Positions 34,342-44,257 of a stretch of DNA of 64,000 nt are shown one piece after another. Position numbers and translations under genes: made by a program. The first letter of the stretch is position 1, and the number at the start of each line of letters is the position of its first letter. The notes beneath the pieces were generated by a model that worked only from the letters and a program-made list of their open reading frames with translations, made no database searches and was not told where the DNA came from. The stretch is from contig CACDPE010000001.1 of the NCBI GenBank assembly GCA_902554655.1, positions 124,001-188,000 of the forward strand, given 5' to 3'. The DNA is from an uncultured Bacteroidota bacterium (lineage in GTDB: Bacteria > Bacteroidota > Bacteroidia > Flavobacteriales > Flavobacteriaceae).

Positions 34342-35338
34342 TGATAATTTTGTCGATTACGTAAAAATTCATGTCAAATCTGGAAAGGGGGGAAGTGGCT
34401 CGTCTCATCTCAGAAGGGAAAAATATGTGGCAAAAGGTGGTCCTGACGGAGGAAATGGTGGACATGGAGGTAATATTAAATTTATTTCAGATAAAAACTT
34501 ATGGACACTTTATCATTTTAAATTTAAAAGACATTTCAAAGCTGAAAATGGTCATAACGGTACTAAATCTAGAAGTTCTGGAGCAAATGGTAAGGATCAA
34601 TTGATAAAGGTTCCAGTTGGTTCTATTGTAAAGGACCTAGATTCAGGTGAAATTTTATTTGAATCTATAAAAGATGGAGAAGAGAAAATTGTGGTAAAGG
34701 GAGGTAAAGGTGGTCTCGGTAATTGGAATTTTAAATCTGCAACAAACCAAACACCAAAGTATGCCCAGCCGGGCTTAGATGGTAGTGAAAAAAAATTATT
34801 AATTGAGTTAAAAGTTTTGGCTGATGTTGGTCTAGTAGGTTTTCCTAATGCTGGAAAATCCACTCTTTTGAGTGCAATAACTGATGCAAAACCTAAAATT
34901 GCAGATTATGAATTCACAACACTAAAACCTAACTTAGGAATTGTTAAGTATAGAGATTTTAATACTTTCGTTGTATCTGATATTCCAGGAATAATTGAAG
35001 GTGCTTCTGAAGGAAAAGGATTGGGTCATCATTTTCTAAGGCATATTGAAAGAAACTCTATTTTACTTTTTTTAATTTCTTGTGAATCTTCAAATGTTAT
35101 TAAAGATTATAAAACTCTTATTTCAGAATTAAAAAACTATAACGGTGAACTTTTAGATAAAGAAAAAGTTATTGTTATTTCTAAAAGTGATCTAATTTCT
35201 GAAAGTGTTTTAATTGCGATAAAGAATAAATTAACTTCAAATTTGAAAGGAATTACAACTCATTTCATATCAGCAGTAAGTAATTCAGGTATTAAAGAGC
35301 TTAAAGATTTAATTTGGAAAAAGTTAAATACCAATTAA
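34334..35338 (+). CDS. obg: GTPase Obg/CgtA
   Basis: A 334-residue ribosome-associated GTPase. The glycine-rich Obg fold opens with [18 protein letters not shown] and [15 protein letters not shown]. The G domain has G1 GFPNAGKST, the switch segment [11 protein letters not shown]3 [10 protein letters not shown] and G4 SKSD. ATG at 34334 was chosen because it gives the family's usual N-terminus ([10 protein letters not shown]); an in-frame TTG 15 bases upstream would only add KITT-type residues. It assists 50S maturation. A C-terminal OCT extension is absent, as in many Bacteroidota. The start overlaps the adk 3' end. Confidence 0.95.
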   Translation: MTDDNFVDYVKIHVKSGKGGSGSSHLRREKYVAKGGPDGGNGGHGGNIKFISDKNLWTLYHFKFKRHFKAENGHNGTKSRSSGANGKDQLIKVPVGSIVKDLDSGEILFESIKDGEEKIVVKGGKGGLGNWNFKSATNQTPKYAQPGLDGSEKKLLIELKVLADVGLVGFPNAGKSTLLSAITDAKPKIADYEFTTLKPNLGIVKYRDFNTFVVSDIPGIIEGASEGKGLGHHFLRHIERNSILLFLISCESSNVIKDYKTLISELKNYNGELLDKEKVIVISKSDLISESVLIAIKNKLTSNLKGITTHFISAVSNSGIKELKDLIWKKLNTN

Positions 35339-35345
35339 AATAGTC

Positions 35346-36707
35346 ATGAAAGGTAAAGTACATTTTATAGCAGTAGGAGGTAGCGTTATGCATAATTTAG
35401 CTATTACCTTAAAACAATTAGGTTATGAAGTGTCAGGTAGTGATGATAAAATTTATGACCCTTCCAAATCTCGTCTAAAAAAACATAATCTTCTTCCTCA
35501 AAATTTAGGTTGGTTTCCAGAATTAATTGATAAAGAAATTGATTTTATTGTTCTTGGGATGCATGCTAAAAAGGACAATCCTGAACTATTAAAAGCACAA
35601 GAATTGGATTGTAAAATTTATTCTTATCCTGAACTAATTTTCGAGTTTTCAAAATCAAAAACCAGAATTATAATAGGTGGAAGCCATGGAAAAACAACAG
35701 TATCTTCGATGATTTTACATGTTCTTAATTTCTACGATATAGAAGTTGATTATTTATTAGGCGCTCAGATTGAAGGGTTTGAAAATATGGTTCATATTAC
35801 TGATGATAATGAGTTTATACTAATTGAAGGGGATGAGTATTTAAGCTCACCTATTGATAATTCCCCAAAATTTCATAAATACAATTCTAATATAGCTGTA
35901 ATTACTGGAATTGCATGGGATCATATTAATGTCTTTCCCTCTTTTGAAAATTATATTAGTCAATTTGAAAAATTTATTGAGACAATAACTGATGGTGGTG
36001 TTTTAGTATTTAATGAGCTTGATGAATTAGTATCAGATATAGTCAACAAAAGTGAGAAAACTATTAGAAAGATTGGATATGGAAAACCTGATTTTGAAAT
36101 AGTTGATGGAGTTACTTATTTAAAAACAAGTGAAGGTGATGTACCATTAAAAGTGTTCGGTGATCATAATTTATCAAATTTATCAGCTGCAAAACAGATA
36201 TGTGCATTAATGGGAGTTTTTGATGATGAATTTTTTGCAGCTATTGCGTCATTTAAAGGTGCTAGTAAAAGATTAGAGACCATTTATAGTGATAATAATA
36301 AAATTATAATTAAAGATTTTGCTCACTCTCCAAGTAAACTAAAGGCTACAATAGATGCTGTCAAAAATCAATTTTCAAATAAAAATATTATTGCCGTCTA
36401 TGAACTACACACCTACAGTAGTTTTAATCAAAAATTTATCAAAGAATATTTAAATTCAATGTCATCAGCAAATATGAAAATTGTTTATTATGATAATGAA
36501 GTATTAAAAAAAAGAGGTGAGTTTAAAATTAATGAAAAGACCATTAAAGATTCTTTTGGAAGTGATGACTTAATTGTAATCTCAAAAAAGTCTGTTTTAG
36601 AGGAGATTATGTTAAAAACTAATCTTTATAATTCAGTTTTATTAATGATGAGTTCAGGGAACTTTTCATTTATTGATATCATTTCTTTAACAAATAATAA
36701 TTATTGA
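35346..36707 (+). CDS. mpl: Mur ligase of the Mpl type (UDP-MurNAc:tripeptide ligase-like)
   Basis: A 453-residue Mur ligase. It opens with VHFIAVGGSVMHNLAITLKQ, has the P-loop GGSHGKTT (111-118), the metal/ATP segment EGDEYLSSPIDN, and NIAVITGIAWDHINVFPS. The opening and the EGDEY motif place it with Mpl, the murein peptide ligase that reattaches L-Ala-gamma-D-Glu-meso-DAP to UDP-MurNAc during cell wall recycling, and distinguish it from MurC. It follows Obg by seven bases on the same strand. Flavobacteria usually encode both MurC and this type. Substrate assignment rests on family similarity. Confidence 0.82.
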   Translation: MKGKVHFIAVGGSVMHNLAITLKQLGYEVSGSDDKIYDPSKSRLKKHNLLPQNLGWFPELIDKEIDFIVLGMHAKKDNPELLKAQELDCKIYSYPELIFEFSKSKTRIIIGGSHGKTTVSSMILHVLNFYDIEVDYLLGAQIEGFENMVHITDDNEFILIEGDEYLSSPIDNSPKFHKYNSNIAVITGIAWDHINVFPSFENYISQFEKFIETITDGGVLVFNELDELVSDIVNKSEKTIRKIGYGKPDFEIVDGVTYLKTSEGDVPLKVFGDHNLSNLSAAKQICALMGVFDDEFFAAIASFKGASKRLETIYSDNNKIIIKDFAHSPSKLKATIDAVKNQFSNKNIIAVYELHTYSSFNQKFIKEYLNSMSSANMKIVYYDNEVLKKRGEFKINEKTIKDSFGSDDLIVISKKSVLEEIMLKTNLYNSVLLMMSSGNFSFIDIISLTNNNY

Positions 36708-36710
36708 TAA

Positions 36711-37394
36711 ATGCATAGAATTAAAAATATTTTTTTTGATTTAGATCATACTATTTGGGATTTTGAAAAAAACTCTGCGCTCACATTTAAAAAAATCTTA
36801 AATGATTATCAATTAAAAATAAATATAGATGAGTTTTTAAAGGTTTATGTACCAATAAACTTTAAGTATTGGAAGCTTTACAGAGAAGAAAAAATAACTA
36901 AAGAGTTTTTAAGGTATCACAGATTAAAATCAGCATTTGATGAATTGTCAATTGAAATCACTGATGAAATTATCAATGGACTTGCTGAGGACTATATTAA
37001 ATATTTACCAGCAAATCATCATTTAATGCCTAATGCAATTAAAGTTTTAGATTATTTAGTTAATCGATATAATCTTTATATTATAACCAACGGATTTAAA
37101 AATGTTCAAAATCATAAAATTGAATCATCTAATATTAAAAAGTATTTTATAAAGATCTATGATTCAGAATCAATTGGTGTAAAAAAACCAAATCCAATAT
37201 TTTTTAATCATGCTCTTTCTGATTCAAATTCTGTAAAATCTGAATCTTTGATGATTGGTGATAGTTTTGAAGCTGATGTTGAAGGGGCTATGAATGTTGG
37301 TATGAATGCAATTCATTTTATTGCTCATGGAGAAGACCACCATTCAAAATGTAAAATAATACATGATCTAGATGAATTATTGAATTTTTTATAA
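36711..37394 (+). CDS. yjjG: HAD hydrolase, YjjG-type (noncanonical pyrimidine nucleotidase)
   Basis: A 227-residue HAD phosphatase. Motif I is FFDLDHTIWDFEKNS (nucleophile Asp10), motif II lies in LYIITNGFKNVQ, the motif III lysine is in GVKKPNPIFF and motif IV is IGDSFEADVEGAMNVGM. The DLDHTIWDFEKNS beginning is characteristic of the YjjG group, which removes phosphate from noncanonical pyrimidine nucleotides. A helical cap lies at residues 18-90. It lies three bases after mpl and converges with rlmB (one base between stops). Confidence 0.85.
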   Translation: MHRIKNIFFDLDHTIWDFEKNSALTFKKILNDYQLKINIDEFLKVYVPINFKYWKLYREEKITKEFLRYHRLKSAFDELSIEITDEIINGLAEDYIKYLPANHHLMPNAIKVLDYLVNRYNLYIITNGFKNVQNHKIESSNIKKYFIKIYDSESIGVKKPNPIFFNHALSDSNSVKSESLMIGDSFEADVEGAMNVGMNAIHFIAHGEDHHSKCKIIHDLDELLNFL

Positions 37395-37395
37395 T

Positions 37396-38103
37396 TTATC
37401 TAGATAATTCAGCTAAAATTATTCCACACGCAACAGAAACATTTAGTGAACCAATTTTTCCTTTCATTGGAATTTTCAATGTTTTATCACAAAGATTTAG
37501 AATAGATTTAGAAATTCCCTTGCCTTCAGAACCCATTATTACTGCTGTTCTATAATTAAATTTAAAATTAAAAACTGATTTTTCACTTTTCTCATCAGCA
37601 GCTATGATTTCAATTTCTTTTTCCTTTAACAAAAATATTCCATCCTTTAAATGATCTAACTTATAAATTGGTATACTAAATATAGCTCCAGATGAGGATT
37701 TGATTGTTTCACCATTGATTGGTGAACTTCCAGTTTTAGAAATAATTACACCATTTATACCAAGGCATTCTGCAGTCCTAACTATGGCACCAAAGTTTTT
37801 TGTATCAGTAACGTTATCTAGAATTAAAAATTTTGAATTCTTTTTGTCAATTGATTTTTCTAAATCATTGATCCCTAAAGTTTTTATTGGTGATATAGAT
37901 GCTACTATCCCTTGATGATTATTTTTTGAAAGTTTATTGAGCTTTTCAATTGGAACGAAAGATATTTTGATTTTTTTTTCAATAATTTTCCTTTTAATAT
38001 TATCCATATACTGATTATCTCTATCAATAAAAATTTTATCAATTTGAACTTCATTTTCAATAGCTTCAAAAACTGCTCTTTTACCAAAAATAATTTCACT
38101 CAT
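37396..38103 (-). CDS. rlmB: 23S rRNA (guanosine-2'-O-)-methyltransferase RlmB
   Basis: A 235-residue SpoU-type methyltransferase. The N-terminal substrate-binding domain begins with SEIIFGKRAVFEAIENEVQI. The knotted catalytic domain has LDNVTDTKNFGAIVRTAECL (motif 1), MGSEGKGIS (motif 2) and IPMKGKIGSLNVSVACGIIL (motif 3), including the catalytic Arg in motif 1. RlmB methylates G2251 in the ribosomal P loop. It is a single gene, divergent from the SusC gene. Assignment to RlmB over other SpoU enzymes rests on the N-terminal domain. Confidence 0.9.
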   Translation of the reverse strand: MSEIIFGKRAVFEAIENEVQIDKIFIDRDNQYMDNIKRKIIEKKIKISFVPIEKLNKLSKNNHQGIVASISPIKTLGINDLEKSIDKKNSKFLILDNVTDTKNFGAIVRTAECLGINGVIISKTGSSPINGETIKSSSGAIFSIPIYKLDHLKDGIFLLKEKEIEIIAADEKSEKSVFNFKFNYRTAVIMGSEGKGISKSILNLCDKTLKIPMKGKIGSLNVSVACGIILAELSR

Positions 38104-38179
38104 AAAATATGTTTTAAGCTACAACATTAACATTTCTTTAACAATTTCTTATATTAGCCAAATTATTAAATATAAGGAA

Positions 38180-41100
38180 ATGAAAAAAATATGTATTTTT
38201 TTGTTCTTAATTGTTTTTGGTTTTGGTTACTCCCAGAACGTTGTTAGTGGTACTGTCACTGATGACACTGGTGTCCCACTTCCAGGTGCAACTGTTTTAG
38301 CAATTGAGACAGGTGCTAATACAATTACGGACTTTGATGGGAATTATTCCATAAGTGCCGAAGTTGGTACGACGCTTGAATTTAGATTTATTGGATATTC
38401 CGTAGCCTCAATTTCTGTTACGGGTTCCAGTTTAGATGTAAGTTTAATGCCAGATAATGCACTTGATGAAGTTATTGTTACTGCATTAGGTGTAAGTAGA
38501 GATAAAAAGTCATTAGGATACTCTGTTCAAGGTGTCGACGGTGATGATATTTCTGATGTAAAAAGTATGAATGCTTTGGAATCACTAAGCGGAGAGGTAA
38601 GTGGATTAGATATCTCTTCTTATAACACAATGGGTGGTTCTGCAAATGTTATTATAAGAGGCTATTCGTCGTTAACTGGATCAAACCAAGCATTATTTAT
38701 TGTTGATGGTACACCGATTAATAATGATATTGTAAATTCCAACACAACAGGTAGAGGTGGATTTGATTATGGTAATGCTGCAATGGATATTAATCCTGAT
38801 GATATTGAAGCAGTAAGCGTTTTAAAAGGTTCTGCAGCAACGGCTCTATATGGATCCCGTGCCTCAAATGGTGTTATACTTATAACAACAAAAAAAGGAA
38901 AAAAGTCTGAGGGATTAGGTGTTACAATTAATTCTTCATTGATGATTGGTTCGATTGATAATGAAACGATGCCAGTTTACCAAAATGAATATGGAGCTGG
39001 ATATGGACCCTTTTATTATGGACCGGGAGGTCGATATGATTTGTGGGGTGATAATTTAGCTGTCCTAGTTGGTGAAGATGCATCATATGGTCCTCTCATG
39101 GAAGGTCAAATGGTTCATCACTGGTTTAATATGATTCCCGAGTGGGGTGATTACAAAGGCATGGCTCCTTACAGCGCACCAAGTACAACAGCTCACGATT
39201 TCTTCAGGAATTCAATGACTACTACAAATTCAATATCTTTTAGCGGAGGAGACGATGATAGTTCATTCAGATTATCTTACACAAATGCAGCAATGGAAGG
39301 TATAATGGAGAATTCAAATATTGAAAGAAATACATTTAACTTATCAGGTTCTAAAAACTTTGGTGATTTAGATGTGAGTGCAGGAATAACCTACACTAAA
39401 ACTGAGGGAGTTGGAAGATATGGTACTGGTTATGATAATAGAAATGTTTTTCAAGCATTTAGACAATGGTGGATAGTTTCTACTGATATTCTTCAACAAA
39501 AACAAGTTTATGAAGAAACAGGTAAGAATTATTCATGGAACATGTATGGTGCGGGTGCAAGAAGTTTTGATGAAGTCCCCAATACTAAACCTCATTATTT
39601 CGATAATCCATATTGGATGAGACACAACACCTATAATACTGATGTCAGGAATAGATATTTCGGTAATTTAAACCTCAATTATAAATTAACAGATAAGATT
39701 AGTATTTTAGGAAGGGTAGGGTTTGATCAATATGACGAAATTAGAGAAGAAAGAATTAATGTTGGTTCAGTAGATGTTTCTGAATATAGTTTTTCTAATA
39801 GAATAATTTCGGAGTTCAATTATGATTTAATTGCATCTTATATGACAGATATCACTGAGGACTTAAATCTTGATGCAATTGTTGGATGGAATTTAAGAGT
39901 TAACCAATGGGATATCGTAGGTGCCTCAACAAATGGAGGATTAAACTTTCCTAACATTTATAGTCTTGATAATTCTGTCAACCCTCTTACATCTGATAAT
40001 ACATCAAACTATGATGCTACAAAAAAGGTTGATGGTATCTATGCAAGAGCTAGTTTTGGTTATAAAAACACTTATTATTTGGAAGGTACATTTAGAAGGG
40101 ACAGGTCTTCTGCGCTTCCGATTGCTAATAATACGTACACTTATCCTTCCGTTTCTGGATCTGTTATTTTTTCAAATTTAATTGATGCCTCATGGTTATC
40201 ATTTGCTAAGTTTAGAGCTAATTTTGCTCAAGTAGGTAATGATGTTGGGCCATATAGAACATTAACTAGCTATATTATTAATGCTGGGTTTGGAGGACAA
40301 GCTTCTTCAACCAATCCTTCAACTTTTAATAATGCAAATTTAAAAGCTGAAAAAACTGATGAAACTGAGTTTGGTCTTGAAGTTGATTTATTTAACTCCA
40401 GAATTGGATTTGATATTTCTGTTTACAATAAAACTACTGATGACTTAATTACTCCTGTAAATATATCAGGCTCGTCAGGTGCTACAGCTAATTTTATTAA
40501 TGGAGGTAGTATTGAAAACAAAGGTTTAGAATTAATTTTAAGTTTGAATCCAATTAAAACTGACGACTTCAATTGGAATCTAAATTTTAATTACGCCAAA
40601 AATGAGAGTAAAGTCCTTAGCTTGGCTTCAGGTTTAGAATTTTTACAACTTGCAAGTGTGCAAGGTGGTGTATCAATTGGAGGTAAGCCTGGTGAGCCTT
40701 ATGGCGTAATAAGGGGGAAAGATCATATTTATGTTAATGGCCAGCCAATGGTTTACACATCAGCTGATGCCCCATCAAGTTCTTATGTAGGTGTTTATGC
40801 CAGAACATCTAGTACAGATAATATACTGGGTGATATAAACCCAGATTGGACTGGAGGAATTAAAAATTCATTTAGATATAAAAACTTGAATGCAAGTTTT
40901 TTAATTGATATTCAACAAGGTGGAGATTTCTTTTCATTAGATACATACTATGGTTATGCCACAGGTATCTACGATAGATCAGTTGGTTTGAACGAATTGG
41001 GTAATCCAATCAGAAATTCAATTGCAAATGGAGGTGGTGTTATACTTCCAGGTGTAAATGCTGATGGTTCACCAAATCAAACTAGAGGAAGAACTGACTG

Positions 41101-41398
41101 GTATGCAAATCCTTATGGATATTCAAGAGGAAATAACAAAATGCATGTTTACGATGCGTCTTTTGTGAAGCTACGTGAGGCTAGTATTGGTTATGATTTT
41201 AAAAATGATTTTATAGCTAATACCCCATTTACTTCTGCAAGCATTTCACTTGTTGGTAGAAACTTATGGATAATTTCCAAGAATGCTCCTTATACAGACC
41301 CTGAAGCTGGTCTATCAGCTGGTAACGTTCAAGGTAATCAATCTGGTGCTTACCCTAGTATGAGAGAAGTGGGAATTAACGTTAAACTTCAATTTTAA
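38180..41398 (+). CDS. SusC/RagA-family TonB-dependent outer membrane transporter
   Basis: A 1072-residue SusC-like protein with a signal peptide ending near GYSQN. A carboxypeptidase-regulatory-like domain follows (VVSGTVTDDTGVPLPGATVL, about 20-110), then a TonB-box-like segment and the plug (GVSRDKKSLGYSVQGV, and VIIRGYSSLTGSNQALFIVD). After that come the 22-strand barrel with repeated aromatic strands and a final strand ending in INVKLQF. It imports an oligomeric nutrient in the SusD-capped manner. No glycan-degrading genes lie nearby, so the substrate is not indicated. It is followed 18 bases later by its SusD partner and by a strong terminator. Confidence 0.95.
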   Translation: MKKICIFLFLIVFGFGYSQNVVSGTVTDDTGVPLPGATVLAIETGANTITDFDGNYSISAEVGTTLEFRFIGYSVASISVTGSSLDVSLMPDNALDEVIVTALGVSRDKKSLGYSVQGVDGDDISDVKSMNALESLSGEVSGLDISSYNTMGGSANVIIRGYSSLTGSNQALFIVDGTPINNDIVNSNTTGRGGFDYGNAAMDINPDDIEAVSVLKGSAATALYGSRASNGVILITTKKGKKSEGLGVTINSSLMIGSIDNETMPVYQNEYGAGYGPFYYGPGGRYDLWGDNLAVLVGEDASYGPLMEGQMVHHWFNMIPEWGDYKGMAPYSAPSTTAHDFFRNSMTTTNSISFSGGDDDSSFRLSYTNAAMEGIMENSNIERNTFNLSGSKNFGDLDVSAGITYTKTEGVGRYGTGYDNRNVFQAFRQWWIVSTDILQQKQVYEETGKNYSWNMYGAGARSFDEVPNTKPHYFDNPYWMRHNTYNTDVRNRYFGNLNLNYKLTDKISILGRVGFDQYDEIREERINVGSVDVSEYSFSNRIISEFNYDLIASYMTDITEDLNLDAIVGWNLRVNQWDIVGASTNGGLNFPNIYSLDNSVNPLTSDNTSNYDATKKVDGIYARASFGYKNTYYLEGTFRRDRSSALPIANNTYTYPSVSGSVIFSNLIDASWLSFAKFRANFAQVGNDVGPYRTLTSYIINAGFGGQASSTNPSTFNNANLKAEKTDETEFGLEVDLFNSRIGFDISVYNKTTDDLITPVNISGSSGATANFINGGSIENKGLELILSLNPIKTDDFNWNLNFNYAKNESKVLSLASGLEFLQLASVQGGVSIGGKPGEPYGVIRGKDHIYVNGQPMVYTSADAPSSSYVGVYARTSSTDNILGDINPDWTGGIKNSFRYKNLNASFLIDIQQGGDFFSLDTYYGYATGIYDRSVGLNELGNPIRNSIANGGGVILPGVNADGSPNQTRGRTDWYANPYGYSRGNNKMHVYDASFVKLREASIGYDFKNDFIANTPFTSASISLVGRNLWIISKNAPYTDPEAGLSAGNVQGNQSGAYPSMREVGINVKLQF

Positions 41399-41416
41399 TT
41401 AAAAAATTTAATAGTT

Positions 41417-43177
41417 ATGAAAAAAATATTTTCAATTTTATTTACTACATTTTTGATTATTGGATGTACCAATGATGAGTACGAAGCTTTAAATAGCGAT
41501 CCAAATAATCCAACTGATGTCGAGGCAGGTCAATTATTTGTTTCTGCAACAAAAACTTTGTTTGATCAAGTTGAAGAAACTAATGTTAACCTAAATAATA
41601 CAAGGTTGTTTTCACAGTATTGGACCGAAACAACATATACTGATGAGGCTAATTATGATATGCAAAATAGAAGTATTCCAAAAAATCATTGGAATACCAT
41701 ATATCAAAATGTTCTTTTTGATTTAAAAGATGCTAAATCTAGAGCAGCTGGCGATAGTAAAAAAACTGGTCAAGTAGAAGTTCTAGAAGTTTACGCTTGG
41801 TCTCTCTTGGTTGATGTTTTTGGCGATGTGCCATACAGCGAAGCCCTAAAAGTTGCTGATGCTGAATATTTACCCAAGTATGATGATGCTGCTACAATTT
41901 ATGATGATTTATTATCAAGACTTGATACAGCAATTTCTTCGTTGCAAGGTGGAGGTATGGGCTTTGGTACAGCCGATTTAATTTATTCTAATAATACAGG
42001 AAGTTGGGTTAAATTTGCAAATTCTTTAAAAGTGAAACTCGGAATGAGACTTTCAGATGTAAGTCCTGCTAAATCAAAGGCAGCTGTAGAATCTGCAGCG
42101 GCATCTGCTTTCACAAGTAATGCTGACAACGCGACTCTTTCCTATGAAGGTAGCACACCAAATACTAATCCGATTTGGGTTGCCTTAGTTCAATCTGGAA
42201 GAAATGATTTTGTTCCTGCTAACACAATAGTTGATATGCTTCAAGACACATTAGCAGATCCGAGACAAGACGTGTTTTTTGATCCTAAATCTAAAAAAGT
42301 TGTTGGAAAAAAAGCTACAACTGCAGGTGGTAATGTTGAATGGTTTATTATTTATGATTATGATTCAGCCAACAAGAGATATAGAATTGGAATTGATAAG
42401 CGTGAATTTCCAACAGGGTTTGATTATGCTAGTTTAAACAGCTTAAAGCTATTTGATCTGTGGGATGGAAGTATTAGTTACAAGTCGACTGATATTTATT
42501 GGGCCGAGTATTACATATATGCTAACGCTGAATTAGATTTTAGTGGCTCTACTTTTAGTGATAAAATCAGAGAGGCTGATGGGTTTTATGGAATTAAAGC
42601 AGAATTCTCATTTCAAGATAATATAAAGTACAAAGGAGGAAAATACGCCGCATCAAGTACTCATTCTGCTCACTCTCATATTGGAACTGCAATGTTTGAA
42701 CCATCTTTTAGAGGAGTTTTACTTGATTATGCTGAGATTAGTTTCAATTTAGCTGAGGCTTCAATGCTTGGCTATAACGTTCCTGGTGATGCAAAAACTC
42801 ATTACGAAAATGGTATAAAAGCTAACTTTGCAGATTGGGGTGTTACTGGTGTTGACGCTTACCTTGATAATCCAAAGGTATCATGGTCAACTGCATCAGG
42901 ATCGGATAAAGTTAAAATTGCACGACAGTATTGGATAGCAATGTATAACAGAGGAATGGAAGGATGGTATGTATACAGAAAATTTGATGCTCCTCAAATG
43001 AATCTAGCAGCTACATCACTTTTGAAAGTTCCAAAAAGATATACATATCCGCAGTCGGAACAAACCCTTAATGGTACTAATTACAAGGCTGCATCATCTG
43101 CAATAGGTGGTGATGAGCAGCAAACTAAAATTTTCTGGGATGTCAATAATCCTCCGAAACAAATAGGTGAAAATTAG
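41417..43177 (+). CDS. SusD/RagB-family nutrient-binding outer membrane lipoprotein
   Basis: A 586-residue lipoprotein with lipobox ending at Cys17 (LIIGCT). The mature N-terminus has NDEYEALNSDPNNPTDV, and the tetratricopeptide-like helices include VLEVYAWSLLVDVFGDVPYS and the segment EYLPKYDDAATIYDDLLSRL. The DPNNPT pattern places it in the SusD-like_2 type that pairs with TonB transporters for oligopeptides or glycans. SusD acts as the lid over SusC. The stop is followed 16 bases later by the terminator hairpin, so the pair is its own operon, directly upstream of rpsL. Its substrate is not indicated by neighbours. Confidence 0.93.
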   Translation: MKKIFSILFTTFLIIGCTNDEYEALNSDPNNPTDVEAGQLFVSATKTLFDQVEETNVNLNNTRLFSQYWTETTYTDEANYDMQNRSIPKNHWNTIYQNVLFDLKDAKSRAAGDSKKTGQVEVLEVYAWSLLVDVFGDVPYSEALKVADAEYLPKYDDAATIYDDLLSRLDTAISSLQGGGMGFGTADLIYSNNTGSWVKFANSLKVKLGMRLSDVSPAKSKAAVESAAASAFTSNADNATLSYEGSTPNTNPIWVALVQSGRNDFVPANTIVDMLQDTLADPRQDVFFDPKSKKVVGKKATTAGGNVEWFIIYDYDSANKRYRIGIDKREFPTGFDYASLNSLKLFDLWDGSISYKSTDIYWAEYYIYANAELDFSGSTFSDKIREADGFYGIKAEFSFQDNIKYKGGKYAASSTHSAHSHIGTAMFEPSFRGVLLDYAEISFNLAEASMLGYNVPGDAKTHYENGIKANFADWGVTGVDAYLDNPKVSWSTASGSDKVKIARQYWIAMYNRGMEGWYVYRKFDAPQMNLAATSLLKVPKRYTYPQSEQTLNGTNYKAASSAIGGDEQQTKIFWDVNNPPKQIGEN

Positions 43178-43193
43178 TATTTATTATTTAAGT

Positions 43194-43224
43194 AAAAAAC
43201 CCCCAAATTTGGGGGTTTTTTTTT
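43194..43224 (+). terminator. Rho-independent terminator after the SusC/SusD operon
   Basis: The 14-base arms 43194-43207 and 43208-43221 are perfectly complementary, centred on AAATTT with CCCCC and GGGGG blocks. Nine Ts (43216-43224) follow. This is the most GC-dense short hairpin seen in the window and separates the SusC/SusD operon from the ribosomal operon. Confidence 0.93.
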
Positions 43225-43306
43225 GTTGATTACATCAATATTTTAGTTTATTGTGAATAATTGGAAGAATCAGTTTTTTTTTATCAAAAATATTTTTTTA
43301 TCAAAG

Positions 43307-43337
43307 TTTGATTAATAAATAAATTATTATACATTTG
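43307..43337 (+). promoter_or_regulatory. Promoter of the rpsL ribosomal operon
   Basis: TTTG at 43307-43310 and TACATTTG at 43330-43337 are separated by exactly 19 bases and match the Bacteroidota consensus TTTG-N19-TAnnTTTG. The -7 element ends 22 bases before the rpsL ATG, leaving a short leader. It lies downstream of the SusD terminator and is the only clear promoter before the next terminator at 60114. Confidence 0.85.
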
Positions 43338-43359
43338 CAGCCCTTTAATAGAGGAAATT

Positions 43360-43740
43360 ATGCCAACAATATCGCAATTAGTAAGAAAAGGAAGAAAAAA
43401 GATTACAAAGAAGAGCAAATCAGCTTCTCTCACTTCTTGTCCTCAGAAAAGAGGAGTGTGCACAAGAGTGTATACTACAACTCCGAAAAAACCAAATTCA
43501 GCTATGAGAAAAGTTGCAAGGGTTAGACTAACTAATGGTATTGAAGTAAATGCATATATTCCAGGTGAGGGACACAACCTTCAAGAACATTCAATTGTTC
43601 TTGTCAGAGGTGGAAGAGTAAAAGATCTTCCTGGTGTACGTTATCACATTGTTAGAGGTGCTTTAGATACAGCTGGTGTCGAAGGAAGACTTCAAAGAAG
43701 ATCAAAATATGGAGCAAAAAAAGCTAAAGCGAAAAGTTAA
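43360..43740 (+). CDS. rpsL: 30S ribosomal protein uS12
   Basis: A 126-residue uS12 recognisable from [14 protein letters not shown], the decoding-centre loop [15 protein letters not shown] and the loop around [14 protein letters not shown]. Both lysine positions associated with streptomycin resistance elsewhere are lysines here, the sensitive state. uS12 monitors codon-anticodon pairing. It heads the merged ribosomal operon and is preceded by the consensus promoter and a GAGGAAATT leader, one of the few purine-rich ribosome-binding-like sequences in the window. Confidence 0.98.
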   Translation: MPTISQLVRKGRKKITKKSKSASLTSCPQKRGVCTRVYTTTPKKPNSAMRKVARVRLTNGIEVNAYIPGEGHNLQEHSIVLVRGGRVKDLPGVRYHIVRGALDTAGVEGRLQRRSKYGAKKAKAKS

Positions 43741-43780
43741 TGATGTTCAAAGAGTATATGAACCGCTCAATTAAATAAAA

Positions 43781-44254
43781 ATGAGAAAAAGAAAAGCAAA
43801 AAAACGTCCCTTACTTCCAGACCCAAAATTTAACGACCAGTTAGTAACAAGATTTGTTAACAACCTTATGTGGGATGGTAAAAAATCTACAGCATTTAAA
43901 ATATTTTATGATGCACTTGACATAGTTGAGCAAAAAAACTCATCCGAAAAATCTTCATTAGAAGTTTGGAAAGATGGATTGTCTAACGTTATGCCTCATG
44001 TCGAAGTGAGAAGTAGAAGAGTAGGTGGTGCAACATTTCAAATTCCCATGCAAATTAGACCTGATAGAAAAATTTCGCTTGCTATGAAATGGTTGATCAG
44101 TTATGCTAGAAAAAGAAATGAAAAGTCAATGGCTCAAAAATTGGCATCTGAAATTTTAGCAGCTGAAAAGGAAGAGGGTGCTGCTGTTAAGAAAAAAGTT
44201 GATACTCACAAAATGGCAGAAGCTAATAAAGCTTTTTCCCACTTTAGATTCTAA
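43781..44254 (+). CDS. rpsG: 30S ribosomal protein uS7
   Basis: A 157-residue uS7 of normal length. Conserved parts are the N-terminal [19 protein letters not shown], the [19 protein letters not shown] helix, the [16 protein letters not shown] hairpin and the C-terminal helix [14 protein letters not shown]. It nucleates assembly of the 30S head by binding the 3' major domain of 16S rRNA and contacts E-site tRNA. The gap to rpsL is 40 bases, the longest within this operon, and holds no recognisable hairpin. Confidence 0.98.
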   Translation: MRKRKAKKRPLLPDPKFNDQLVTRFVNNLMWDGKKSTAFKIFYDALDIVEQKNSSEKSSLEVWKDGLSNVMPHVEVRSRRVGGATFQIPMQIRPDRKISLAMKWLISYARKRNEKSMAQKLASEILAAEKEEGAAVKKKVDTHKMAEANKAFSHFRF

Positions 44255-44257
44255 CCA

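Noticed and set aside
43335-43526. Short open frame overlapping the rpsL start in another frame as a leader peptide
   Set aside because: It begins in the promoter -7 region and runs across rpsL in a different frame, with no stop-coupling or attenuator hairpin.
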